From Gallibacterium anatis DSM 16844 = F 149 (GTDB lineage Bacteria > Pseudomonadota > Gammaproteobacteria > Enterobacterales > Pasteurellaceae): a DNA stretch of 64,000 nucleotides. Shown here one piece after another: positions 18,892 to 27,926 of the stretch. The position numbers were made by a program, and so were the translations under genes. The stretch lies in assembly GCF_000379785.1 (NCBI RefSeq), contig NZ_KB903726.1:1-64000 (forward strand). Reading direction: 5' to 3'. Within the stretch, counting starts at the first letter, position 1. Each line of letters opens with the position of its first letter. The notes below the pieces were generated by a model, which did not search any database, had not been told where the DNA came from, and saw only the letters and a program-made list of their open reading frames with translations.

Positions 18892-19204
18892 TTTGACAAT
18901 TGAAAATCGTTTTTCGTTGATAGGCACTGTTGTTTCTCAACCAAAACGACATCAAAGCCCGAGTGGAATTCCGCATTGTCAATTTTGGCTTGAACATCGT
19001 TCACGGCAACAAGAAGCCGGATTAGCCAGACAAGCGTGGTGTAAAATACCGGTTCAACTTAGCGGCAATCAATTAACAAATCAAACTCAAAGCATTACGG
19101 TCGGCAGTAAGGTGTGTGTAGCAGGATTTATCCACTCACACAAAACGAATAATGGGCTTAGCCAATTAGTCTTACACGCTGAGCAAATCGAATTTATAGA
19201 TTAG
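18878..19204 (+). CDS. priB: Primosomal replication protein N
   Basis: PriB is an OB-fold single-strand DNA binding protein that helps PriA restart replication forks. Start set at ATG 18878 (108 residues), overlapping the rpsF end by 14 bp, because the following sequence fits PriB starts; ATGs at 18854 and 18872 are in frame. Conserved stretches are [32 protein letters not shown] and [16 protein letters not shown]. Position between rpsF and rpsR is the norm. Confidence 0.93.
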   Translation: MLKSNLTIENRFSLIGTVVSQPKRHQSPSGIPHCQFWLEHRSRQQEAGLARQAWCKIPVQLSGNQLTNQTQSITVGSKVCVAGFIHSHKTNNGLSQLVLHAEQIEFID

Positions 19205-19444
<240 letters not shown>

Positions 19445-19465
19445 TCAACAAGAGAGGATACGGTA

Positions 19466-19915
19466 ATGCAAGTAATTCTTTTAGATAAAATTGTTCACCT
19501 AGGCAATGTTGGTGATCAAGTAAATGTAAAATCTGGTTATGCACGTAACTACTTAATCCCACAAGGAAAAGCAGTTATGGCAACTAAAGCAAACATTGAA
19601 TATTTTGAAAGCCGTCGTGCTGAATTAGAAGAAAAAGCAGCTAAAGCATTAGCGGCTGCAATGGATCGTGCTGAAAGACTTGAAGCATTAGGTTCAGTAA
19701 CAATCGCTTCTAAAGCAGGTGATGAAGGACGTTTATTCGGTTCTATCGGTACTCGTGATATCGCTGACGCAATCACTGCAAAAGGTGTTGAAGTGGCGAA
19801 AAGCGAAGTGCGTTTACCAAATGGTGCACTACGTACTTTAGGTGAACACGAAGTTCGTTTCCAATTCCACGGTGAAGTATTTGCGTCATTAAACGTAATC
19901 ATCGTTGCAGAATAA
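19466..19915 (+). CDS. rplI: 50S ribosomal protein L9
   Basis: A 149-residue L9: N-terminal globular domain [20 protein letters not shown] with [17 protein letters not shown], a long connecting helix, and the C-terminal domain with [18 protein letters not shown]. Last gene of the operon; a terminator follows. Confidence 0.98.
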   Translation: MQVILLDKIVHLGNVGDQVNVKSGYARNYLIPQGKAVMATKANIEYFESRRAELEEKAAKALAAAMDRAERLEALGSVTIASKAGDEGRLFGSIGTRDIADAITAKGVEVAKSEVRLPNGALRTLGEHEVRFQFHGEVFASLNVIIVAE

Positions 19916-19938
19916 TTTTCAAAATATTATTCAGATTA

Positions 19939-19970
19939 AACCCCGACCAAATGGTTGGGGTTTTATTTTT
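19939..19970 (+). terminator. rho-independent terminator of the rpsF-rplI operon
   Basis: AACCCCGACC (19939-19948) pairs with GGTTGGGGTT (19953-19962) with one G-T pair, followed by a T-rich stretch. Confidence 0.9.
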
Positions 19971-20000
19971 TATGACTGCCGAATTTTAGCTGGTGGCAAG

Positions 20001-20026
20001 AAAAATCCTCGCTTTAGTGCGAGGAT
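20001..20026 (-). terminator. rho-independent terminator of metY
   Basis: ATCCTCGC (20005-20012) pairs with GCGAGGAT (20019-20026). On the minus strand the hairpin is followed by TTTTTC, 15 bp after the metY stop. Confidence 0.85.
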
Positions 20027-20041
20027 GTTGGTAGCGATAAA

Positions 20042-21310
20042 TTAAGCGATAGCATTAAAGGCTTGTTCAATATCTGCCAAAATATCTTGTATATTTTCAA
20101 TTCCGACAGAGATTCGAATCAGACCGGAAGAAATATTAATTTTTTCCAGTTCTTCCTCACTTAATTGGCGATGAGTCGAAGTCGCCGGATGTAATGCACA
20201 AGTTCTAATGTCGGCAACGTGTACTTCACGAGAAACCAGTTTTAGCGCATTTAACCATTTTGCAGCGGCTTCTCTACCACCTTTTAATTCAAAGGAGATG
20301 ACGCCACATAGACCGTTCGGTACATATTTTTGTTTAAGGGCATAATCAGGAGAGCTGGCTAAAGCAGGATAATTGACAGAATTAACTAAAGGTTGTTTTT
20401 CCAAATATTGGGCGACTTGTAGTGCATTATTGTAGTGTGCCTGCATACGTAGAGGCAAAGTTTCCATTCCTAAATTGAGTAAGAAACTGTTTTGTGGGGC
20501 AGGAGTCGCACCGAGATCACGCATTAGCTGTACTCTTGCTTTTACGATATAAGCGGCAGCACCGAATGTTTCTGTATAAATTAAGCCGTGATAAGAATCA
20601 TCCGGCTGGGTAAATGCAGGGAACTTGCCGTTATTCCAGTTAAAATTGCCACCATCGATAATGACGCCGCCCATAGCAACGGCGTGGCCATCAAGATATT
20701 TAGTGGTGCTGTGAACTACAATGTTGGCACCAAACTCAAAAGGGCGGCAGAAATAAGGTGTAGCGAAAGTATTATCGATAATCAACGGTACTTGTGCTTT
20801 TTGTGCTAACTGCGCAAATTTTTCAATATCTAAAATTCTTAATTCCGGGTTAGCAATTGTTTCACCAAAAATAGCTTTGGTATTTGGACGGATTGCTTTT
20901 TCAAGTTCAGATAGCGGCTGTGTTTGATCGACAAAAGTCACGCTGATCCCCATTTTTTTGAAAGTATGAGCAAATAGGTTATAAGTACCGCCATAAATAG
21001 AGGTAGACGAAATAAAATGATCGCCGGCTTCCAATATATTGAGTAGTGCATAAAAAGTCGCTGCTTGACCGGAGGATGTACATAATGCACCGACACCGCC
21101 TTCAAGTGCAGTGAGTTTCTCCTCAGCGGCATTTGTGGTCGGATTAGCTAAACGGGTATAAAAGAAACCGGCTTTTTTCAAATCGAACAGATCACCGATA
21201 TCTTCTGCGCTGTCATAGGTAAAAGTTGTACTTTGTACAATTGGTTGAACTCTCGGTTCACCGGATTTAGGTTGATAACCTGCGTGTAAACATTGTGTTT
21301 CAAATTGCAT
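20042..21310 (-). CDS. metY: O-acetylhomoserine sulfhydrylase
   Basis: A 422-residue PLP enzyme of the Cys/Met metabolism family that makes homocysteine (or methionine) from O-acetylhomoserine and sulfide (or methanethiol). Typical segments are SGQAATFYALLNI, the phosphate-site STSIYGGTYNLF, and the PLP lysine in VHSTTKYLDGHAVAMGG. The length and the YTRLANPTTNAAEEKL motif favour MetY over MetB/MetC. TGAGGAGAATTTT precedes the ATG. It gives a trans-sulfurylation-independent methionine route. Confidence 0.93.
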   Translation of the reverse strand: MQFETQCLHAGYQPKSGEPRVQPIVQSTTFTYDSAEDIGDLFDLKKAGFFYTRLANPTTNAAEEKLTALEGGVGALCTSSGQAATFYALLNILEAGDHFISSTSIYGGTYNLFAHTFKKMGISVTFVDQTQPLSELEKAIRPNTKAIFGETIANPELRILDIEKFAQLAQKAQVPLIIDNTFATPYFCRPFEFGANIVVHSTTKYLDGHAVAMGGVIIDGGNFNWNNGKFPAFTQPDDSYHGLIYTETFGAAAYIVKARVQLMRDLGATPAPQNSFLLNLGMETLPLRMQAHYNNALQVAQYLEKQPLVNSVNYPALASSPDYALKQKYVPNGLCGVISFELKGGREAAAKWLNALKLVSREVHVADIRTCALHPATSTHRQLSEEELEKINISSGLIRISVGIENIQDILADIEQAFNAIA

Positions 21311-21430
21311 AAAATTCTCCTCATTGAGATTATTGTTATTTCAATTAGGATTATACGCAGATTATAAAAAATGATAATTGATTTTTAAGATAATGGCGTT
21401 TGGGAAAATTTTGGAAGTAATTATTTGAAA

Positions 21431-21506
21431 TGGTGGGTCGTGAAGGATTCGAACCTTCGACCAACGGATTAAAAGTCCGCTGCTCTACCGACTGAGCTAA
21501 CGACCC
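21431..21506 (-). tRNA. tRNA-Lys (anticodon TTT)
   Basis: 76 nt including encoded CCA (TGG on the plus strand at 21431-21433). The acceptor stem GGGTCGT, the anticodon loop CTTTTAA in a GCGGA/TCCGT stem, and the T-arm GGTTCGAATCC are all present. Identical to the copy at 21631-21706. Confidence 0.97.
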
Positions 21507-21527
21507 GAATTGAATTGTGCTTTATAG

Positions 21528-21603
21528 TGGTGGGTCATGAAGGGCTCGAACCTTCGACCGACGGATTAAGAGTCCGCTGCTCTACCAACTGAGCTAATAA
21601 CCC
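21528..21603 (-). tRNA. tRNA-Lys (anticodon CTT)
   Basis: 76 nt with encoded CCA. The anticodon loop is CTCTTAA, so the anticodon is CTT, reading AAG only. It differs from its two TTT neighbours at a few sites, including one G-T pair in the acceptor stem (GGGTTAT against ATGACCC) and T-arm GGTTCGAGCCC. It is probably a duplicated tRNA-Lys(TTT) that changed anticodon. Confidence 0.93.
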
Positions 21604-21630
21604 ACTTAATCATCTTTTTGATATTGTAAG

Positions 21631-21706
21631 TGGTGGGTCGTGAAGGATTCGAACCTTCGACCAACGGATTAAAAGTCCGCTGCTCTACCGACTGAGCTAA
21701 CGACCC
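21631..21706 (-). tRNA. tRNA-Lys (anticodon TTT), promoter-proximal copy
   Basis: 76 nt with encoded CCA; cloverleaf and anticodon loop CTTTTAA as in the copy at 21431-21506. First of three tandem tRNA-Lys genes in one transcript. Confidence 0.97.
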
Positions 21707-21735
21707 AACGTGTCACCACATTGCAACGGGTGCTT

Positions 21736-21763
21736 ATAATACTGATTTTGTGAAACTAATCAA
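21736..21763 (-). promoter_or_regulatory. promoter of the tRNA-Lys cluster
   Basis: On the minus strand, TTGATT (21763-21758), a 16-bp spacer and TATTAT (21741-21736) form a sigma70-like promoter about 30 bp before the first tRNA. Confidence 0.65.
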
Positions 21764-21853
21764 TAAAAATTTTTAGTTTTTTCTTTATTTGCTTTAATCA
21801 GAAACAATATGATTGAAAAATAATCTAAAAAGAGGAGCTTGAACTAAAAAGTT

Positions 21854-22330
21854 TTATTCATCATTGATATCTGCAAAATCAGCACGTAATAAAGTAGCTA
21901 AATCCGAAGGATTAATTTCAATATCAATGCCACGTTTGCCACCCGATACAAAAATCGTTTCAAATTGTTGTGCAGTTGCGGAAATGATGGTAGGTAGTAC
22001 TTTTTTCTGCCCTAATGGGCTAATACCGCCGACAAGATATCCTGTGCTTTTTTCTGCAATATGTTTATCCGCCATCTCGATTTTCTTAACGCCTAAGGCT
22101 TTTGCACCTTTTTTAAGATTTAAGTTATAAGCAATCGGCACAACCATTACTGCAAGATGTTTTTCATCATTATTAATCGAAACAAGCAATGTTTTGAAGG
22201 TTTGTAGCGGAGAGAGATTCAGTTTTTCTACGGCTTCTTGCCCAAAATGGGTGTTGTTGGCATCGTGTTCATATTGGTGAAGGGTAAATGGAATTTTTTT
22301 CTTTTTTAGTAGATTGATTGCCGGAGTCAT
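21854..22330 (-). CDS. ybaK: Cys-tRNA(Pro)/Cys-tRNA(Cys) deacylase
   Basis: A 158-residue YbaK/EbsC-fold protein that removes cysteine from mischarged tRNA-Pro. Conserved features are [15 protein letters not shown], the catalytic-region Lys in [29 protein letters not shown] and [18 protein letters not shown]. It is divergent from usg. The H. influenzae homologue (HI1434) is the structural prototype. Confidence 0.95.
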   Translation of the reverse strand: MTPAINLLKKKKIPFTLHQYEHDANNTHFGQEAVEKLNLSPLQTFKTLLVSINNDEKHLAVMVVPIAYNLNLKKGAKALGVKKIEMADKHIAEKSTGYLVGGISPLGQKKVLPTIISATAQQFETIFVSGGKRGIDIEINPSDLATLLRADFADINDE

Positions 22331-22396
22331 TGAAAACGTTCCCGTGATAATTTTTAATTGTTAAAATAGGTGCATCAGCGTATCACGGAGAAGAAA

Positions 22397-23380
22397 ATGA
22401 ATTCAAGTTTAAATATTGCTATTGCGGCTGATTTTTCGTTGGCAGAGAAATTAGTAACGATTTTGGAGCAAAGTGCTTTATCCAATTTGTCGATCACAGT
22501 TATTGAAGCGGAAAAATTTTCAGAGGAACAGAATATTCGCTTCAACGGCAAATATGTTGAACAGATTGGTTTTGATGATGCCGATTGGGCAGATTATGAT
22601 TATTTATTATTTGCCGGTTCTTTGCCTCAGGTAACTTATGTGGCAACTGCAGCAGAAGCCGGTTGTATTGTGATTGATGTGTTGGGAATTTGTGCTTATC
22701 TAAATGATATTCCGGCGGTTGTTCCGGGAGTGAATAATGAAGCGTTGCAGGCAGTTAGACAGCGCAATATTGTTTCATTGCCTAATCCGCAGATTTCTCA
22801 ATTGGCATTAGCGTTAAAACCGATTTTACAGCAATATCAGTTAGTTCAGATAATGGTGACTTCTTTATTGCCGATGACGTATAAAGGCGAGGATAAAGTC
22901 AGGGAGCTGGTCGGACAAACCGCTCAATTATTAAACGGTATTCCTTTAAACGAAGATCAACAACGGTTAGCCTTTAATGTCAGTCCGATTGATAACCAAG
23001 AGGAGAGCATTAAGGATCAACTGTTATTGCAGAAAATTTTACCGGAATTTAACGGCCAATTTATTGAACATAGCATCCAAGCGCCGGTTTTTTACGGTTT
23101 AGCTCAAATGATAACGGTTGTCGGCTATGAGTTTAATGAGGTTGATATTCCTTTGGTTTGGCAGCAGGATGATTTATTGCGCTATCACGCCGAACAGTTG
23201 ATGACGCCGGTTTTAAACGGTGAAATCGAGGAAAATGGCGAAGCGTTGCCGTTATTGCATATCAGCCAAGTTAATACAGAACAGGAGAAATTAAGTTTCT
23301 GGTTGGTGAGTGATGAACGCGGTTTTGGTCGGGCAAGATTGGCGATTGAGCTATTACAGCTCTTGCTTGAAAATGATTAA
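22397..23380 (+). CDS. usg: USG-1-like aspartate-semialdehyde dehydrogenase homologue
   Basis: A 327-residue paralogue of Asd. Start set at ATG 22397 after CGGAGAAG. It aligns with E. coli USG-1, with shared CLVIDxxG-like GCIVIDVLGICAYL, VPGVNNEAL and GQTAQLLNGIPLN. The glycine-rich NADP loop and the active-site cysteine of true Asd are not recognisable; where Asd has a catalytic cysteine segment this reads NPQISQLALALKP. It is therefore probably not an active dehydrogenase. Function is unknown. Confidence 0.85.
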   Translation: MNSSLNIAIAADFSLAEKLVTILEQSALSNLSITVIEAEKFSEEQNIRFNGKYVEQIGFDDADWADYDYLLFAGSLPQVTYVATAAEAGCIVIDVLGICAYLNDIPAVVPGVNNEALQAVRQRNIVSLPNPQISQLALALKPILQQYQLVQIMVTSLLPMTYKGEDKVRELVGQTAQLLNGIPLNEDQQRLAFNVSPIDNQEESIKDQLLLQKILPEFNGQFIEHSIQAPVFYGLAQMITVVGYEFNEVDIPLVWQQDDLLRYHAEQLMTPVLNGEIEENGEALPLLHISQVNTEQEKLSFWLVSDERGFGRARLAIELLQLLLEND

Positions 23381-23406
23381 AAAATAGGGCTATCAGTGAT
23401 AGCCCT
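23381..23406 (-). terminator. rho-independent terminator of mrcA
   Basis: AGGGCTATC (23386-23394) pairs with GATAGCCCT (23398-23406). On the minus strand it is followed by ATTTTTTAA. The plus strand has only a weak T-rich tail, so its effect on usg is uncertain. Confidence 0.82.
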
Positions 23407-23415
23407 CTTATCTCT

Positions 23416-25977
23416 TTAGAACAACTCTTTCACTTCACCTTTACTATTGATGATTTTATTGCCTTGTTCCGGCACGTAATATTGTGTCGGTTCAGTGCCT
23501 TCAATGAAATATTCCATTCTACCACCTGAGTCGGTCAACATCCCGTTTTGCATTGAAATTCGTTTTTGAATCACCCCTTCAGGCATAGGATCTTCACGCA
23601 CCGGCAACGGTTTTAATGCGTTGGTCATATAATCGACCCAAGCTGGCATTGCTGATTTACCGCCGGATTCGCCACGCCCTAAGTCAAATTTATTGTCATC
23701 AAAACCGATATAAACGGAAGTGACTAAATCTGCACCAAAACCGACATACCAAGCCACTTTTGAGTTATTTGTGGTACCGGTTTTTCCGCCGATATCCGGA
23801 CGACCAATTGATTTTGCCCGCCAACTGGTACCAACCCAACCGCCGCCGGGCTCGCCGTAAATGCCGGAATTTAACGCACTGCGAATTAAAAAGGTTAATT
23901 TTCCGCTTAATACACGAGGTGCATATTCTGTTTGCGCAGTGTTGTCATTAGATTCATTTTTACCCAATAAACTCGGTGCATTTTCTAATTGCACATTGTT
24001 GGTATTTAATTCCGGCACATCCGGAACGGCTTCGCTATTATCTTCATCAACAGAAAGGTTAGAGAGTGAAGTATCGATCGGTGTATCTTCCGTTGCTGAG
24101 TTATCCACTTTAGCAGAGAGAAAATCGATTGGTTTAACGTCACCATAAATGACCGGAATTTGTTTATCACTACATTGGAAACAGGCAATTTTCGGTTTTG
24201 CTGCAAAGATCTCCTGACCATTATTGTCTTTAATCGATTGGATTAAATAAGGATCGATTAAGAAACCGCCGTTATCAAAGACCGCATAACCGCGCGCCAT
24301 TTCTAAAGGTGTGAAAGAGGCAGCACCAAGTGCCAACGCTTCGGTAGCAGCATACTGATTTTTTTGAAAACCGAAACGTTGCAAATAATCGGCAATGTAA
24401 TCAATACCGACCATATTCACGGCGCGTACCATCATCACATTTTTCGATAAGCCTAAACCGACACGCAAACGCAACGGGCCATTAAAGACGTTAGGCGAGT
24501 TTTTCGGCTGCCAAGGCGCTTGTCCCGCTTTGCGTAAGGTAATAGGCGCATCGTTTAAAATGGTTGCCAAAGTCAATCCTTTGTCCAACGCAGCGGCATA
24601 GATAAAGGGCTTGATTGAAGAGCCGACTTGTACCATCGATTGAGTGGCGCGATTAAACTTGCTGAGTGCAAAACTAAAACCGCCGACCATTGCCTCGATA
24701 GCACCATTGTCACTGTTTAAAGAAACCATTCCGGAATTCGCTAAAGGAATTTGACGTAATACCCATTGCTGTTTGTTGTTTTGCATTAGCCAAATCATAT
24801 CGCCGCTATGCAGAATTTTATTGAGCGATCCTGCCCACTTAACGGCATTTTGATCCAATGTGATGTTTTCACCGTTAGCGAGTAAAACCTGTGCTTTATT
24901 GTTTTTCACTTCTAAAACTGCCGCAGGTTGTAACGGCTCTACATTCGGTTGCTTATTCAAAAAGCCGATAATACGCTCTTTATCCCACGCTGTTTCGTTT
25001 GCTTTCCATAAGGTTGCATTTTTGCGATAACCGTGTCGCATATCATAAGCAAGAAGATTATCTCGCAACGCATTTTGAGCATTTAGCTGATCTTGTGAAT
25101 TAATAGTGGTAAATACTTGATATCCTTTAGTATAAGCCTGTTCTTCGCCATATAATTTCACCATTTCTTGACGTACGGCTTCCACCACATAATCTGCGTG
25201 CAATTCGAGTTTGGAACCGTGATAGTTGGCGACAATCGGTTCATTGAGTGCCTGCTGATATTGCTCTTCAGTGATATATTTTTCATCCAACATTCTCGCC
25301 AACACGACGTTTCTACGTTCAGTTGCCCGTTTTAAGGAGTAAAGTGGATTCATTGTTGATGGCGCTTTAGGCAAGCCGGCAAGCACTGCCATTTCGCTAA
25401 GCGTAAGTTGATCTAAGCTCTTGCCGAAATAGGTTTGCGCCGCAGCAGCAACACCATAAGCACGATAACCTAAATAAATTTTGTTGAGATAGAGTTCTAA
25501 AATTTCATCTTTGCTGAGATTATTTTCAATATCTATAGCCAGTACAGCCTCTTTGATTTTACGGATTAATTTTTTTTCCGGCGTAAGAAAAAAGTTTCGT
25601 GCCACTTGCTGGGTAATGGTACTTGCCCCTTGAGAAGCTCCGCCGGAAGTGATGGCTACTTTAAGCGCACGTGCAATTCCTATAGGGTCTAAGCCGTGAT
25701 GTTCATAGAAACGACTATCTTCGGTAGCGATAACCGCATTGATCATCTGTTGAGGAATTTTATCCAGCGTTACCGGAATGCGGCGTTGTTCACCGATTTC
25801 GCCAATCAGTTTGCCGTCAGCAGTAAAAATTTGCATAGGTTGTTGTAATTCAACATTTTTTAATTCGCTGACATCAGGAAGCTGTGATTTGATGTGAAAG
25901 TAGAATAAGCCGCAAGCAACGCAGCCCAGTACAAATACAGTCAAAATGGAACTAAATATTAATTTTGCGATCTTCAT
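23416..25977 (-). CDS. mrcA: Penicillin-binding protein 1A
   Basis: A bifunctional peptidoglycan synthase of 853 residues. An N-terminal membrane segment (about 7-26) is followed by the GT51 transglycosylase domain (EDSRFYEHHGLDPIG; GGASQGASTITQQVARN), an OB-like insert and the transpeptidase domain with GSSIKPFIYAA (catalytic Ser, SxxK) and GGKTGTTNNSK (KTG). The divergent com operon shares the upstream region, and the CRP-S site overlaps this start codon. This mrcA-com arrangement is conserved in Pasteurellaceae. Confidence 0.97.
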   Translation of the reverse strand: MKIAKLIFSSILTVFVLGCVACGLFYFHIKSQLPDVSELKNVELQQPMQIFTADGKLIGEIGEQRRIPVTLDKIPQQMINAVIATEDSRFYEHHGLDPIGIARALKVAITSGGASQGASTITQQVARNFFLTPEKKLIRKIKEAVLAIDIENNLSKDEILELYLNKIYLGYRAYGVAAAAQTYFGKSLDQLTLSEMAVLAGLPKAPSTMNPLYSLKRATERRNVVLARMLDEKYITEEQYQQALNEPIVANYHGSKLELHADYVVEAVRQEMVKLYGEEQAYTKGYQVFTTINSQDQLNAQNALRDNLLAYDMRHGYRKNATLWKANETAWDKERIIGFLNKQPNVEPLQPAAVLEVKNNKAQVLLANGENITLDQNAVKWAGSLNKILHSGDMIWLMQNNKQQWVLRQIPLANSGMVSLNSDNGAIEAMVGGFSFALSKFNRATQSMVQVGSSIKPFIYAAALDKGLTLATILNDAPITLRKAGQAPWQPKNSPNVFNGPLRLRVGLGLSKNVMMVRAVNMVGIDYIADYLQRFGFQKNQYAATEALALGAASFTPLEMARGYAVFDNGGFLIDPYLIQSIKDNNGQEIFAAKPKIACFQCSDKQIPVIYGDVKPIDFLSAKVDNSATEDTPIDTSLSNLSVDEDNSEAVPDVPELNTNNVQLENAPSLLGKNESNDNTAQTEYAPRVLSGKLTFLIRSALNSGIYGEPGGGWVGTSWRAKSIGRPDIGGKTGTTNNSKVAWYVGFGADLVTSVYIGFDDNKFDLGRGESGGKSAMPAWVDYMTNALKPLPVREDPMPEGVIQKRISMQNGMLTDSGGRMEYFIEGTEPTQYYVPEQGNKIINSKGEVKELF

Positions 25978-25984
25978 CGAAAAA
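25963..25984 (+). promoter_or_regulatory. CRP-S (competence regulatory) site of comA
   Basis: TTTTGCGATC then TTC then ATCGAAAAA matches the 22-bp Pasteurellaceae CRP-S consensus (TTTTGCGAT half-sites) with three differences in the core and right half. These sites need both CRP and Sxy. The centre is about 42 bp before the start predicted from an extended -10 (TGTGATATAA, 26001-26010), the class II spacing. It also covers the mrcA start codon, so CRP binding could affect mrcA. Confidence 0.82.
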
Positions 25985-26033
25985 TGACTCTCTGTATTGA
26001 TGTGATATAAGTGAAAAAAAGTAAATTGAGCTT

Positions 26034-26852
26034 ATGTTTGTAAAATTGGATGTTGATTATACGATGAAAGTTCCTTTTGCTCCACGAAAAAAAGTATCCT
26101 CAAAATTGGTTAAAGTCGGAATCATTTTTATAGATAATTGTTTTTTCTACTCTTTTTTTAAGCAAGATGGTGAACTTGTGTGTGGGAAAGTTGAAGATCG
26201 TATGCAGTTGGAGAAACAGCTTTCCCAACAGTTCCAACTTGCAGCGAAACATTTACTTTATATTTCCGTGTTGCCGATACATTTAGTTTGGCATAAGCGT
26301 TATCTCTGCCCGCAAGCCTTAACGCAATACGAGGTTGCGCAGCAGGTTTATTCAATGTTGGAGAATGACGTACCTAACGACGGAATGCCGATCTGGTTTG
26401 ATTATGTGTATCAAGGACAACAGATAGATCTTTATGTGGTTAAACAAAAAAATGCAGAAGCGGAACTGGCTAAGTATCGACAATTTGATCTGAATATTTT
26501 GGATGTATTGCCTAGAGTGTTGTTGAGGGCATTTTATTATGAAATTCAACCGGATAAGACAGAAACATTGTTATATTGTTATTGCGCCGAGCAGACGATA
26601 TTTATCCTGTATTCATCGTTAAAAACAGAAATCGTGGTCAGTCAATCTTCGTTGGCTCAGAGTTGGAGCCGTTTTCAGGAACGTTTTGCTAATCGCTTTT
26701 CCAAAATGGTGATTTATCAAGAACAGTCCGAAGAGCGTGATTTATCTCAACTTGGATTGCCGGAAAACCATATCCTATTGGAAGCAAAAGCACAGTATGC
26801 GTTTTTAAGTTTAGGGTGCGCATTATGGGGGGAAGGTATCGGTGCAAAATGA
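26034..26852 (+). CDS. comA: Competence pilus assembly protein ComA (PilM-like)
   Basis: First gene of the com operon, 272 residues from ATG 26034; an in-frame ATG at 26064 (262 residues, MKVPFAPRKK) is an equally good start, as neither has a clear ribosome-binding site. The protein is a divergent actin-like PilM/HofM homologue, judged mainly by position and size. It should form the cytoplasmic ring of the type IV pilus used for DNA uptake. Its stop overlaps the comB start. Confidence 0.85.
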   Translation: MFVKLDVDYTMKVPFAPRKKVSSKLVKVGIIFIDNCFFYSFFKQDGELVCGKVEDRMQLEKQLSQQFQLAAKHLLYISVLPIHLVWHKRYLCPQALTQYEVAQQVYSMLENDVPNDGMPIWFDYVYQGQQIDLYVVKQKNAEAELAKYRQFDLNILDVLPRVLLRAFYYEIQPDKTETLLYCYCAEQTIFILYSSLKTEIVVSQSSLAQSWSRFQERFANRFSKMVIYQEQSEERDLSQLGLPENHILLEAKAQYAFLSLGCALWGEGIGAK

Positions 26853-27396
26853 GATTAATTTATTGGATTGGCGTTCTCCATTGTATCGGCAAAGATTACG
26901 CCGACTTGCCCTAGCAGCCCTATTGTTGATTATTTTGTCAGCAACGATTTGGTATTTTAGTTTGCAATATGAACGGCAACAGCGGCTTGCGTTGAATCAA
27001 TTAAACAGTTCATATCAGGAATTAAGTCAACAATTACAACAAATCGAAAACAAACAGTTACATCAGCGAAAAATACTCAGTAATCAGGTCAAACTAGGGA
27101 AGTTGTCATTGGATGATATCAACTTTTTTATGACAAATTTGTCGCATTTACCACTTAACGGTGCGTTGTTAAATTTGGTACGAATTGAGATTAACCCTTT
27201 TAGTCAAGAACAGCGGAACAACACTGTTTTTATGTTAAGCGGAGAAAAAATAGAGCAGCAATCATTTTATGCATTGCAACAATATCTGCTTGCAAAGTGG
27301 CTTTATCCGATAACTTTTTTAACCAATGAATTGACACCGGATGAACAGAAGTTATATCGCTTCAAATTGGATTTTAGTAAAAGCAAGGAGGAGTGA
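26842..27396 (+). CDS. comB: Competence protein ComB (PilN-like)
   Basis: 184 residues from a GTG at 26842 that overlaps the comA end by 11 bp. The N-terminal NEINLLDWRSPLYRQRLRR is the PilN motif (INLLPWR type) that binds PilM. One membrane segment (about 24-42) and a coiled coil (50-80) follow, then a periplasmic domain. An inner-membrane alignment-complex protein of the transformation pilus. Confidence 0.9.
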   Translation: MQNEINLLDWRSPLYRQRLRRLALAALLLIILSATIWYFSLQYERQQRLALNQLNSSYQELSQQLQQIENKQLHQRKILSNQVKLGKLSLDDINFFMTNLSHLPLNGALLNLVRIEINPFSQEQRNNTVFMLSGEKIEQQSFYALQQYLLAKWLYPITFLTNELTPDEQKLYRFKLDFSKSKEE

Positions 27397-27926
27397 TGGA
27401 ACTTGGTACGAAATATCCAAAAGGTGTGTATTGGTATTGCTTAAATTTGCCTCATTATTGGTTAGCTTGCGGATGGCTGTTTCTTTTTATTGTTATTTGC
27501 GCTTATCCGTTGTGGCAAAGTTGGCAACGTTCACAGCAGATAGCCGATTTTTCACAGCAAATGACCGATTTACGTTTAAAAACAGCTCAACAACAGCAGA
27601 TACTTTCTTTCTTGCAAAAACGTGTGAGCGAGCGTTTAAGTTCTAAACAGAATACGCAGAAATTATCCGATCTTCATCAGCAATTATCGCAATTTGCTGC
27701 CGATATGGGCGATCTTCGTTTTGAAATGCAAGTTAATAATAATGAAACGGTGAAAGTAGAATTGCAAATTTATATGGAATTTCAACAATTTATTATGAAT
27801 CTTGATTTGTTGTTTCAGTCTATTTTAGCGGAATGGGCAGTTTCTTCAGTGAAGCTGGAACGTGATCCGATGTTACCGCGTGTATTACATATTTCTATTC
27901 AGTTATTTGCAGAGGAGTTCCATTAA
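27396..27926 (+). CDS. comC: Competence protein ComC (PilO-like)
   Basis: 176 residues from ATG 27396, which overlaps the comB stop (TGATG) behind AAGGAGGA. One membrane segment (about 24-43) is followed by a Gln-rich coiled coil and a small periplasmic domain, the PilO/HofO layout. Sequence is poorly conserved; identification rests on order and architecture. In related species comD comes next, but here the comE start overlaps the comC stop. Confidence 0.85.
   Translation: MELGTKYPKGVYWYCLNLPHYWLACGWLFLFIVICAYPLWQSWQRSQQIADFSQQMTDLRLKTAQQQQILSFLQKRVSERLSSKQNTQKLSDLHQQLSQFAADMGDLRFEMQVNNNETVKVELQIYMEFQQFIMNLDLLFQSILAEWAVSSVKLERDPMLPRVLHISIQLFAEEFH

Noticed and set aside
22397-23380. Functional aspartate-semialdehyde dehydrogenase (asd)
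   Set aside because: The NADP loop and catalytic cysteine are not recognisable; the match is to USG-1.
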